Shown here piece after piece: positions 1 to 6,640 of a stretch of DNA of 10,717 bases. Under the pieces are notes generated by a model, which did no database searches, was not told the DNA's origin, and saw only the letters and a program-made list of their open reading frames with translations. Numbering within the stretch: position 1 is the stretch's first letter; every line of letters begins with the position of its first letter. Source of the DNA: Anaerolineae bacterium. GTDB taxonomy: Bacteria; Chloroflexota; Anaerolineae; Aggregatilineales; Phototrophicaceae. The position numbers and the translations under genes were made by a program. Location: contig JALONZ010000022.1 of the NCBI GenBank assembly GCA_025454675.1, forward strand, positions 1 through 10,717, in the 5' to 3' direction.

Positions 1-1101
1 GCGTGCTTCGTCCCATGCGGGTTCAGAATAACGTTCATAATCACCAAAATTACGAATGGTGGCGGGTGGTGGGTTGGGTGCAACGTTATGAAGCGCATTC
101 GCGTAGGTGAGCAAATAGCGTTCGGAATTCACGGCATTATCGAACAAGCCCACAATGGCGTTATAGCCTGCCACATCATCCAAATCGCCTGCTATCCAGA
201 GTGATGGAATGGTGATGCCACCTAATGCTTCGCCATCCCAGAAGCCGATGCCCGACATGCCAAAGGCGGCTAAATCACCACCCCACGGAGCCAATACCAC
301 AATGGCTTTAATGCGTGAATCTACAAATGAGGCGTATGCTTCGTTGCCTGCAACACGCGGGGCGATGATGGGCAAAAATCCTTCAAGGATGCCATTATAG
401 CCCGCGCCTGCGGCGTTCAATGCACCATAACCACCCATCGAATACCCGATGATGGCGGTATTATCGGCATTCACCAACCCATTGAGGAAACCCTCTTCAC
501 CATTCAAACGCGCCATTTCATTCAAGACAAATACTTGGTCGAGTGAGCGGTTATAGAGTGTGCTGAAAAAGCTGGCGGTATCGGCAAAGGTAGAATCGGT
601 ATGGTCAATTGCCACCACAACGTACCCTTTTGAGGCTAAATTTTCGGTGAGGTAGGTCATCATAAACCGTGACCCAGGGAAACCATGCGAGACAATCACC
701 AACGGGTAGGGGGCTGATGCTGTATCGGGGGCGGCATCACGCGCGGCACGTCCCATAAACGTAAAATCTTCAACATCGCCTTGGTCGGCGCGTCCCAATT
801 GGCTGGTATATGTCACCATTTCCGCTTGACCTTCCCCCAAAACGGCTGGATACCATACTTCAACGGTTATGGGACGGTCATAGGTGGCGGTGGGGTCAGT
901 TTCTAAGTTCAACACATCAATCTGATTCGGATTCACCAATTCTAGTGTTTGCACACCCACCGCATATTCACCGCGAGCGGCAAGGGCAGGGGCATCGGGG
1001 GTTAAATCACCATAATAAAAATCATCTTCGGATTGTGCCAGCACGCCAAACGCACTGACAATCACCACTAAAAGCAAGCCATAACGCAATAGTTTGAACA
1101 A
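1..1101 (-). CDS. Secreted dienelactone-hydrolase-like alpha/beta hydrolase (3' end missing)
   Basis: Open for 367 codons on the minus strand and running off the left edge, so the C-terminus is missing. No in-frame ATG occurs before residue 95. The TTG at 1101 is preceded by AAAGGA 9 nt upstream and opens directly into a signal peptide: Lys3 and Arg6, then a hydrophobic core at about residues 8-20, with likely cleavage after VLA at 22. Further in come the oxyanion-side motif SHGFPGS (138-144), the nucleophile elbow GYSMGG with Ser221, an acidic candidate in GDLDD (305-309) and a candidate catalytic His338 in ANALHN. This order fits the predicted dienelactone hydrolase / PAF-acetylhydrolase-like family (COG4188 type). 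It should hydrolyse esters or related bonds outside the cytoplasm; the substrate cannot be read from the sequence. It is transcribed away from gene 1259-2149. Related lipases or cutinase-like hydrolases remain possible. Confidence 0.85.
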   Translation of the reverse strand, partial: MFKLLRYGLLLVVIVSAFGVLAQSEDDFYYGDLTPDAPALAARGEYAVGVQTLELVNPNQIDVLNLETDPTATYDRPITVEVWYPAVLGEGQAEMVTYTSQLGRADQGDVEDFTFMGRAARDAAPDTASAPYPLVIVSHGFPGSRFMMTYLTENLASKGYVVVAIDHTDSTFADTASFFSTLYNRSLDQVFVLNEMARLNGEEGFLNGLVNADNTAIIGYSMGGYGALNAAGAGYNGILEGFLPIIAPRVAGNEAYASFVDSRIKAIVVLAPWGGDLAAFGMSGIGFWDGEALGGITIPSLWIAGDLDDVAGYNAIVGLFDNAVNSERYLLTYANALHNVAPNPPPATIRNFGDYERYSEPAWDEAR

Positions 1102-1139
1102 GTTACTATATCCTTTCCAAAAAAGTAAATATTGCGTTC

Positions 1140-1145
1140 ATTATA
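1140..1145 (-). promoter_or_regulatory. Possible -10 element of the hydrolase gene
   Basis: The minus strand reads TATAAT here, a perfect -10 hexamer, about 39 nt before the TTG start at 1101. I do not see a convincing -35 hexamer at 16-18 nt; TTGTAG lies only 12 nt away. This is therefore a weak, position-based call. Confidence 0.3.
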
Positions 1146-1199
1146 AACCAAAAGCATCTACAAATACGGATTTACTTATCAACTACTCTATTTTGTGTG

Positions 1200-1228
1200 T
1201 TGTGCCAACCTCATAAATCTACTATCAT
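1200..1228 (+). promoter_or_regulatory. Possible promoter of gene 1259-2149
   Basis: TTGTGC (1200-1205) and TATCAT (1223-1228) are separated by exactly 17 nt. The -10 matches the consensus at 5 of 6 positions and the -35 at only 3 of 6. The expected transcription start falls near 1235, giving a short leader that contains the GAGGAG ribosome binding site at 1243-1248. Supported by spacing and position only. Confidence 0.35.
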
Positions 1229-1258
1229 GCGATGATGCGATAGAGGAGTGAAAATTTT

Positions 1259-2149
1259 ATGTCCACATTCACCGTCATAGGGTTATGCGAATCATCTGAA
1301 CAAGCCGAAAAAATTGCCGACACACTGTATGGTCATATTGAGGCAATCGCACAGTGGCATATCAACCATCGGTTCAAATCGGAAAAATTGAAGGGCAAGC
1401 CCAGCCCCGCCGAATTGGAACTTGCTACACAATATAACCTCACATGGAATCAGTTGCACGATTGGCTGATTGTGCCAGAACTGGATGACATCAGCGAGAC
1501 GGTGAGCGTATATGACAATTTGGTGTTCATCACCAGTGGCGAGACGAAAGCCTCTCCGCAACCGTTTGATGCGCTGATGAAGGCACTTGTTTCGGATGTG
1601 TTGGTGGATGCCGATGGGTCGCCGGTCATGGTGACGATTGAAGCGACTCTCAACAATCCACAAAAAATTGCCGATGTGATACAAACATATATCACCCAAG
1701 ACGCAATCGCGCCTTGCCCATGGATGATTTATCTGGACGGTGAAAAAGACCCCGAAGCCGATAGAATTTTGGCATTAGAACCTGTTTATTTGCAACACCT
1801 CCGCGCTGTGACGGCGTTGGATAGTCACCCCAGTTTGGCGGGGATTCGCAATCCACAGGCATATGCAAAGGCATATATGGCGTTGTATAACACGACCATC
1901 CAAGCCTTGCCCGCGTTGGATGTGGATGATGCCGAACTGTTGGATGATTTGCGTGACGCAGGCGCGATTATCCCAAGTTGGGATAATCGCGCCGATATGC
2001 CCCCCTACCCCACCGCGATTTTGGCTCAAAATGACCAAATCAGCCTCAAAAATGTGCTTTTTGGCGAAATTGCGAGTGGTTTACCCGCCTTTTTAGCATG
2101 GCTAGAGGCAGAAGGGGCAAGCGATGTGAGTTATGAATTAAGCGAGTAA
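1259..2149 (+). CDS. Hypothetical cytoplasmic protein with two similar halves
   Basis: 296 residues; I do not recognise a named family. The start is well supported by GAGGAG 10 nt upstream (1243-1248). There is no signal peptide or membrane segment, and the protein is acidic. A stretch at about residues 4-27 (FTVIGLCESS...EKIADTLY) resembles one at about 123-146 (VMVTIEATLN...QKIADVIQ): a beta strand, a short loop, then a helix containing KIAD. This suggests two copies of a small alpha/beta fold of ferredoxin-like type, but that is inference from a visual comparison. Residues 235-245 (GAIIPSWDNRA) are encoded exactly by a perfect 33-bp palindrome, listed separately, and may be an in-frame insertion. 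The gene stands alone, divergent from the hydrolase and convergent with the phosphotransferase. Codon use is like the flanking host genes. Confidence 0.8.
   Translation: MSTFTVIGLCESSEQAEKIADTLYGHIEAIAQWHINHRFKSEKLKGKPSPAELELATQYNLTWNQLHDWLIVPELDDISETVSVYDNLVFITSGETKASPQPFDALMKALVSDVLVDADGSPVMVTIEATLNNPQKIADVIQTYITQDAIAPCPWMIYLDGEKDPEADRILALEPVYLQHLRAVTALDSHPSLAGIRNPQAYAKAYMALYNTTIQALPALDVDDAELLDDLRDAGAIIPSWDNRADMPPYPTAILAQNDQISLKNVLFGEIASGLPAFLAWLEAEGASDVSYELSE
1961..1993. repeat. Perfect 33-bp palindrome inside a coding sequence
   Basis: Left arm GGCGCGATTATCCCA (1961-1975), loop AGT, right arm TGGGATAATCGCGCC (1979-1993); all 15 pairs match. It lies exactly in codon phase in gene 1259-2149 (codons 235-245). 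Because it is 11 codons long and symmetric, both strands in that phase encode nearly the same peptide: GAIIPSWDNRA on plus, GAIIPTWDNRA on minus. A perfect match this long is hard to explain by protein coding alone and suggests a small dispersed palindromic element that entered the gene without breaking the frame. It could also form a strong hairpin in the mRNA. Confidence 0.85.
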
Positions 2150-2153
2150 CGCC

Positions 2154-2208
2154 AATAATTCTGCACCGTCTTTATCGGTGTATGTGAGCAATGTCACTAA
2201 TTATTTTT
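2154..2208. terminator. Structured segment between convergent genes, possible weak terminator
   Basis: An outer AT stem AATAATT (2154-2160) / AATTATT (2199-2205) encloses two small hairpins: CACCG / CGGTG (2164-2168 / 2176-2180) and GTGA / TCAC (2184-2187 / 2194-2197). A run of T follows at 2204-2208. It sits between the stop of the plus gene at 2149 and the end of the minus gene at 2224, where a terminator is expected. The stems are short and no classic GC-rich hairpin plus U-run is present, so the function is uncertain. Confidence 0.3.
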
Positions 2209-2223
2209 CCATATACAGGGTTA

Positions 2224-3234
2224 TTATAGCCCAATTCTTTCGATGAGGCGCAAAACCTCATATTGCATCTCTGCCGAGCGCCTGCCCAAACTGGCGAGTT
2301 CAACACTAGGGTCTGCCCCGCTCAAGTGGCGTTGTGCTTGCGCCATACAGATTACACCCCAACGAATATTGCCCATCATTTCCCACCAATCTACCGCAGA
2401 ACGGTCAATCGTCACCCCACTAAACCCTTCATAAGCGCGGATAAAGCGTTCACGCGGGGCAAGCCCGCCCATATGCAAATGGTCATTGCCAAAACGCCAA
2501 TCACGCATACAAATATAACCCAATTCTTCACGCGGGTCGCCGATATGCCCAAATTCCCAATCAATGACCGCCGATAGCCCATTCGGATTCACCAGCAGAT
2601 TGCCGATGCGAAAATCACCATGCACAAACGTGATGCGGTCTGCTTGCGGGGCATGATTCAATGCCCAGCGCAGACAAAATTCAAATGTCGGTGATTTTAC
2701 ACCAAGCCTATCCAACACCGCATACACCTCATCTACAACGGCATGGGTCGGTGATATACCTTGTGGCGGGCGGGGCAGAAAATCCAAATCATCCACACGC
2801 ATTTTATGTATGAGCGCCAATTGTTCCGCCAATTGTTCGGGTAAAACGGCACGCGCATGGTCTAATTCTGGGGCTTTCATCACCTGTTTGCCCACACTCA
2901 TACCTTCCACAAAATCCATCAGGAAAAATGGTAATCCCAACACATCAGGGTCATCGCAGATAAAGCGCATTTTTGCCACTTTCACCCCCGTCTCATACGC
3001 CCGCGCCATCAGGTGATATTCTTGTGAGCGTGTGAGGGCGGCTTCATTCATTTGGGTGGGATAATCTTTGCGGAGGACAAGTTTTTGCGGTGTGTTATGA
3101 ATATGCGCGGTCAGCGACCAACTTTCACGCGATGCACCGCCCGCGAGTGGCATTATATCGGTGATGGTCACGGGGCTGTTGGTTTGTGCAGATAAGTAGG
3201 CTTCTAATTTAGATTGGATTGGGTTGGTCATCAT
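2224..3234 (-). CDS. Phosphotransferase family protein (APH fold, ACAD11 N-terminal type)
   Basis: 336 residues, full length for aminoglycoside-phosphotransferase-like kinases. Visible motifs in order: nucleotide-binding loop LAGGASRESW (30-39); LVLRK (52-56), which places the ATP-contacting lysine; the catalytic loop HGDFRIGN (205-212) with Asp207 and Asn212; and the metal-binding IDWE (224-227) with Asp225. The following GHIGDPREELGY is typical of the ACAD10/ACAD11 kinase branch rather than of antibiotic-resistance enzymes. In that branch the kinase phosphorylates hydroxyacyl-CoA substrates that a partner acyl-CoA dehydrogenase then processes. A matching dehydrogenase lies at 5391-6587, so the two are probably functional partners although not in one operon. 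The protein is cytoplasmic. ATG at 3234 or the adjacent ATG at 3231 could be the start; there is no strong ribosome binding site, only GAGAA. A good promoter lies at 3286-3315. Substrate assignment is inference. Confidence 0.88.
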   Translation of the reverse strand: MMTNPIQSKLEAYLSAQTNSPVTITDIMPLAGGASRESWSLTAHIHNTPQKLVLRKDYPTQMNEAALTRSQEYHLMARAYETGVKVAKMRFICDDPDVLGLPFFLMDFVEGMSVGKQVMKAPELDHARAVLPEQLAEQLALIHKMRVDDLDFLPRPPQGISPTHAVVDEVYAVLDRLGVKSPTFEFCLRWALNHAPQADRITFVHGDFRIGNLLVNPNGLSAVIDWEFGHIGDPREELGYICMRDWRFGNDHLHMGGLAPRERFIRAYEGFSGVTIDRSAVDWWEMMGNIRWGVICMAQAQRHLSGADPSVELASLGRRSAEMQYEVLRLIERIGL

Positions 3235-3285
3235 AAATTCTCATTTAATCGTCTAATTTTGCGGTAAAATGGGTTTGATAGAGAG

Positions 3286-3315
3286 ATTATAGATGCGATG
3301 GTTGTACATTCGCAA
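3286..3315 (-). promoter_or_regulatory. Promoter of the phosphotransferase gene
   Basis: On the minus strand TTGCGA (3315-3310) is followed after 18 nt by a perfect TATAAT (3291-3286). Transcription would start near 3279, leaving a leader of about 45 nt before the ATG at 3234. The -35 box lies only about 19 bp from the ATPase start codon at 3334, so this promoter occupies the upstream region of the divergent ATPase gene and the two may interfere with each other. Confidence 0.5.
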
Positions 3316-3333
3316 CTGAACAGGTGATATGGT

Positions 3334-4467
3334 ATGCAAATTAAACGACTGGTGATTGAAAATTTTCGTGGTATTGAAAAATTTGAGCGCGATTTTGTGG
3401 ATGATTTCGGCAACCCCGCCAAAGTCATTTTGATTGTCGGACCCAATAGCAGTGGCAAAACCAGCATTTTGGATGCGATATGGTTTAGCTTGATGTCGGA
3501 AATGGGATATCCATTACAACGAGAAAATTTTCGCCCAGAAAAAGAATTTATTGTAAGAACAGGTGAAAATTTTGCACGAGTTGTAACAACAATAACAATC
3601 TCAAATCGTGAGAAAAGTAATATCAATCAGTGGAAACAAGAATTAGTCAAACAAGATGGTATGTCACCAGTTAGTGATATAAGAAAAAATGAAACGGTTG
3701 TAGATTGGACATACCCAGCACAGTTTAATTATCGTGATTCCCTTTATGGAGGTTATATCCATACACCTACAAATGGATGGTTATTTTTACGTGGACGACG
3801 CTTTTACAAACGACTATCAGATGTTAATGCCCAGAAAATTCAAGGTAGGGATGATGTAGGTAGTATTTACTTTTTCGAACAAGAGCGGCGTATTCTAAGT
3901 AACCCTGTCAAAAACTATAGTTCAGCTAAAAGTGATGATACTGATAATGAGGCAAATGAAATTGATATTCGTTCAATGTTGATTGATTTTGGTGTAAAAG
4001 ATAAATTCGGAAATTATCCAAATCGAGAAAAAAGTTGGTATCGGCAAATTCAACAAGGCTTTAATGAAATTTGTACGCCTCATACAATGGGTGAAATTTA
4101 TACACTTTCATCAGATGGAGAATTTGAAATTGATTTTCGTGATGGAAATAAGCAAAAGTATACATTTGATGGACTCAGCAGTGGTCAACGCTCGGTGCTA
4201 AACTTCTTAGTTCATTATACTTTTAAGCGGATGTTTAATTCAGTTGTCCTAATTGATGAGTTGGAAATGCACTTGCACCCCACATGGCAACGGCATATTT
4301 TCAATTACTTGCGAAATCGTGATGATGGTAATCAGTTTATTATTACGACACATTCGCCCACATTAGCAATGTATGTTCCAGATGAACATATCATCAACTT
4401 AGGAGATTTAGACGAAAGAATCCCAGTAAGGCAATATGAAAATAACAGTGAGGATGACAATGAGTAG
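3334..4467 (+). CDS. AAA/ABC-type ATPase, AriA-like component of a PARIS-like defence pair
   Basis: 377 residues. AGGTGAT at 3322-3328, a close anti-Shine-Dalgarno match 5 nt before the ATG, fixes the start. The N-terminus MQIKRLVIENFRGI is the opening strand of RecF/SMC/OLD-like ATPases. Walker A is GPNSSGKTS (36-44), the ABC signature LSSGQ is at 281-285, and Walker B is VVLIDELE (304-311) with Asp308 and the catalytic Glu309. HLHP follows at 313-316, and the His switch is TTHSP with His340. Together these give a complete ABC-type ATPase head with a roughly 230-residue insert between Walker A and the signature and no long coiled coil. The stop overlaps the next gene by 8 nt, so the two are co-translated. 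The partner is a TOPRIM/DUF4435 protein; ATPase + DUF4435 is the PARIS composition, in which the ATPase holds the nuclease inactive until a phage trigger appears. GC is markedly below that of the flanking genes after the first ~150 nt. An OLD-like or retron-type ATPase is the main alternative. Confidence 0.88.
   Translation: MQIKRLVIENFRGIEKFERDFVDDFGNPAKVILIVGPNSSGKTSILDAIWFSLMSEMGYPLQRENFRPEKEFIVRTGENFARVVTTITISNREKSNINQWKQELVKQDGMSPVSDIRKNETVVDWTYPAQFNYRDSLYGGYIHTPTNGWLFLRGRRFYKRLSDVNAQKIQGRDDVGSIYFFEQERRILSNPVKNYSSAKSDDTDNEANEIDIRSMLIDFGVKDKFGNYPNREKSWYRQIQQGFNEICTPHTMGEIYTLSSDGEFEIDFRDGNKQKYTFDGLSSGQRSVLNFLVHYTFKRMFNSVVLIDELEMHLHPTWQRHIFNYLRNRDDGNQFIITTHSPTLAMYVPDEHIINLGDLDERIPVRQYENNSEDDNE
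4449..4454 (+). promoter_or_regulatory. Ribosome binding site that selects the start of the TOPRIM gene
   Basis: TGAGGA lies 5 nt before the ATG at 4460. Earlier in-frame ATGs at 4436 and 4454 have no comparable site; the one at 4454 would overlap this motif. The site is inside the last codons of the ATPase gene, consistent with translational coupling. Confidence 0.6.
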
Positions 4468-5356
4468 TTATCATCCTTTACGCCCTATAGGACGTGTATT
4501 AGTTTGTGAAGGTAAAGATGATGTCAGTTTCATCAATGGTGTATTAGGATCTAGCATCCAAAATCTTAATATTTATGCCGCCAATGGTAAAAGCAATGTC
4601 AAAACACTGGCACATATCCTATCGCCTGTTACATCAATTGTAGACCGTGATTTTGATGTATTACCTAATGAGATACAAGATAATTGGAACACACAAGACC
4701 ATAATTTGCATTGGATTCGGCACGATATAGAAGCCTATTTGTTATATCCAGATTGGTTATTGCAATTCGCCCAACGTTATAGAGAAAATATCAATCCTAG
4801 ATCTAGGTTTTTACCCGTTTCTGAGACAGAGGTAGAAGAGGGAATTATAGAGGTTTCAAATAATCTCGTTGCAGACCATGCAGGAAGGCATACAATTTCT
4901 TGGATCAAGAAAATTGTTAATCATCATGAATATCGTTTAGAATTTAACCTAGATAAAAAAAGCATTCAGAGTGGGGCTAGTTTTAGTTTAGATGCTGAAT
5001 GGAGAATTGAACTCCAAAAATATCATGAAATTCTAAGAAATGCTCCACAAAGATTCATACCACTCACTCAAGTGGATGTGCTGAAATACTATGAAGAAAT
5101 GCTGTTAGTTTATTCTGATGCGACTAAAACCAGCATACAAATTCAACAATATTTCTCTGGCAAACGTATTTTAGAACATTTCACACAAAAATGGCATATT
5201 GAGAGTAGAAATAATAAAAAACCTGTTGATGTACTTCGTGATGCACTTATAGAACTTGCAATCAATTATGCAAAACAAATAACCCGTCTCAGCGATGACC
5301 CCCGACTCGGTGATTTTGGGCGATTAGCCAGTAAAATCATCAGTCGAGATATTTAA
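4460..5356 (+). CDS. TOPRIM/DUF4435 protein, AriB-like putative nuclease effector
   Basis: 298 residues from the ATG at 4460, chosen for its ribosome binding site; starts at 4436 and 4454 are possible. The N-terminal half has the TOPRIM pattern. A strand ends in VCEGKDD (15-21) with the invariant Glu17 and Asp20/Asp21. SIVDRDFD (59-66) follows with the DxD pair Asp62/Asp64. RHDIEAYLL (87-95) corresponds to the E/N-Y-L element of DUF4435. The C-terminal half is mostly helical and contains FSGKRILEHF (232-241), a motif that recurs in DUF4435 proteins. Known DUF4435 TOPRIM proteins in PARIS (AriB) cleave host tRNA once released from the ATPase; the same role here is inference from motifs and pairing. 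No signal or membrane segment is present. GC is about one third through most of the gene by hand count on two lines (4741, 4921), but about one half on the line at 5281, near the 3' end. Confidence 0.82.
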   Translation: MSSYHPLRPIGRVLVCEGKDDVSFINGVLGSSIQNLNIYAANGKSNVKTLAHILSPVTSIVDRDFDVLPNEIQDNWNTQDHNLHWIRHDIEAYLLYPDWLLQFAQRYRENINPRSRFLPVSETEVEEGIIEVSNNLVADHAGRHTISWIKKIVNHHEYRLEFNLDKKSIQSGASFSLDAEWRIELQKYHEILRNAPQRFIPLTQVDVLKYYEEMLLVYSDATKTSIQIQQYFSGKRILEHFTQKWHIESRNNKKPVDVLRDALIELAINYAKQITRLSDDPRLGDFGRLASKIISRDI

Positions 5357-5390
5357 TTATTTTTTATTCACCCCAAAAGGATACCTCAAA

Positions 5391-6587
5391 ATGGAATTTA
5401 CAATCCCCGCCCATGTTCAACAAATTACCAGCAAAGTGCGCCGTTTTATTGATGAAGAAGTCATCCCCCTTGAAGCACATGCCTTTGATAACCCACACAC
5501 AGGGCTACCCCTCGAAATGCTCCATAATGTGCGCCAAAAAGCCAAAGAATGGGGCATTTGGTGCCCGACAATGCCACCCGAACTCGGTGGGTTGGGGTTG
5601 AGTGTGCAAGAAATCATCCCTGTATTCGAGGCGGCTGGTCGCAGTTTGCTCGGTCCCGCATCGCTCAATGCCGCCGCGCCTGATGAGGGCAATATGCACC
5701 TGCTCAAAATGTATGCCAACGCGGAACAAACCGAGCGTTATCTCAAACCATTGGTCGCAGGTGAAGCGTTTTCGTGCTTTGGGATGACTGAACCCGCGCC
5801 AGGGACAGGTAGCGACCCGAATATGCTCCAAACATCCGCCGTGAAAGATGGTGACGATTGGGTGATTAACGGTCATAAGTGGTGGACGACAGGCGCGGGC
5901 ATCGCCAGCTTTATCATCATCATGGCGCGTACAGACCCCGACAAATCATCCAGAAATGCCGCCACACTATTTTTAGCCCCGATTGATGCAAAAGGCATTG
6001 AGCGCGTCAAAGCGATTCCCCACATGGGCGAACCGGATTTAGGGGGGCATTATGAAGTGAAATTCCATGATTTGCGCCTACCCAGAAGTGCCATTTTAGG
6101 CGAGGTGGGGCAAGGCTTCGCATTGGTACAAGCCAGACTGGGACCCGCACGCCTCACCCATTGTATGCGCTGGACGGGTATCGCCCAACGCGCACTTGAA
6201 CTGGCAACCGAATATGCCACCGAGCGCGAAGCCTTTGGTAAAACACTGGCAGAACATCAAGCCATCCAGTGGATGTTAGCCGATTCTGATACCGAATTGC
6301 ACATGGGGCGATTACTCATGAATCATGCCGCATGGCTATTGGCACAAGGCGACCACGCCCGCCGTGAAACCTCAATGGCAAAAATTCATGTCGCCGAAAC
6401 AGTCAATCGGGTGCTTGACCGCGCCATTCAAATTTGTGGCGGGTTGGGCATTTCGCGCTATATCCCCATCAGCACATGGTACGAGGCGGCACGGGCATTT
6501 CGGATTTATGATGGTGCATCAGAAGTACATCGTATGGTAGTCGCCCGCCAAGTTATCAAAAACTATGGCAAAGGTGGCAAAAAATAG
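5391..6587 (+). CDS. Acyl-CoA dehydrogenase, ACAD10/ACAD11 type
   Basis: 398 residues, normal family length. AAGGA at 5377-5381 lies 9 nt before the ATG, and the gene begins 34 nt after the TOPRIM gene. Family marks: WCPTMPPELGGLGL (57-70) in the N-terminal helical domain; the FAD/substrate segment MTEPAPGTGSD (132-142); the middle beta domain with NGHKWWTTGAG (160-170); the C-terminal helical domain with GPARLTHCMR (251-260) and REAFGKTL (279-286), characteristic of the ACAD10/11 clade; QICGGLG (347-353) and IYDGASEVHR (372-381). The site of the usual catalytic Glu in medium-chain enzymes (IYEG) is Asp374, and the alternative Glu site of isovaleryl-CoA dehydrogenase aligns with Ala248. This FAD enzyme probably oxidises or dephosphorylates acyl-CoAs made with the phosphotransferase at 2224-3234. 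The substrate is inferred. Confidence 0.92.
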   Translation: MEFTIPAHVQQITSKVRRFIDEEVIPLEAHAFDNPHTGLPLEMLHNVRQKAKEWGIWCPTMPPELGGLGLSVQEIIPVFEAAGRSLLGPASLNAAAPDEGNMHLLKMYANAEQTERYLKPLVAGEAFSCFGMTEPAPGTGSDPNMLQTSAVKDGDDWVINGHKWWTTGAGIASFIIIMARTDPDKSSRNAATLFLAPIDAKGIERVKAIPHMGEPDLGGHYEVKFHDLRLPRSAILGEVGQGFALVQARLGPARLTHCMRWTGIAQRALELATEYATEREAFGKTLAEHQAIQWMLADSDTELHMGRLLMNHAAWLLAQGDHARRETSMAKIHVAETVNRVLDRAIQICGGLGISRYIPISTWYEAARAFRIYDGASEVHRMVVARQVIKNYGKGGKK

Positions 6588-6612
6588 CGATAATAGGAAT
6601 ATATCATGAATT

Positions 6613-6636
6613 GTAGGGACATGATTCATCATGTCC
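6613..6636. repeat. Palindromic repeat in the leader of the SH3b gene
   Basis: GGACATGAT (6617-6625) and ATCATGTCC (6628-6636) form a perfect 9-bp inverted repeat around TC. On the left it carries GTAG (6613-6616), but the matching CTAC on the right has been replaced by GCAT. It ends 4 nt before the AAAGGA ribosome binding site of the next gene, so the hairpin could affect translation. The core-plus-GTAGGG arm resembles the palindromes at 7820-7849 and 10349-10368, and I read it as a half-decayed member of the same family. Confidence 0.6.
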
Positions 6637-6640
6637 GCAT

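Noticed and set aside
1292..2038. Minus-strand open frames of 81-135 residues opposite the hypothetical gene
   Set aside because: They overlap a plus-strand gene with a strong ribosome binding site and have no start signals of their own; the pattern is that of antisense shadows.
2224..3234. Aminoglycoside resistance gene
   Set aside because: The fold and HGDFRIGN/IDWE motifs are shared, but the segment after the DWE motif and the neighbouring ACAD11-type dehydrogenase point to a metabolic kinase.
4436..4459. Upstream ATGs at 4436 and 4454 as start of the TOPRIM gene
   Set aside because: Neither has a ribosome binding site at proper distance; TGAGGA is correctly placed only for 4460.
4796..4807. 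12-bp palindrome CCTAGATCTAGG in the TOPRIM gene
   Set aside because: Short, lacks the GTAGGG-type rim of the other repeats, and encodes ordinary residues; compatible with chance in AT-rich DNA.
3300..5391. Direct repeats or attachment sites flanking the ATPase/TOPRIM cassette
   Set aside because: I compared the two flanks by eye and found no convincing matching repeat, integrase or tRNA end.
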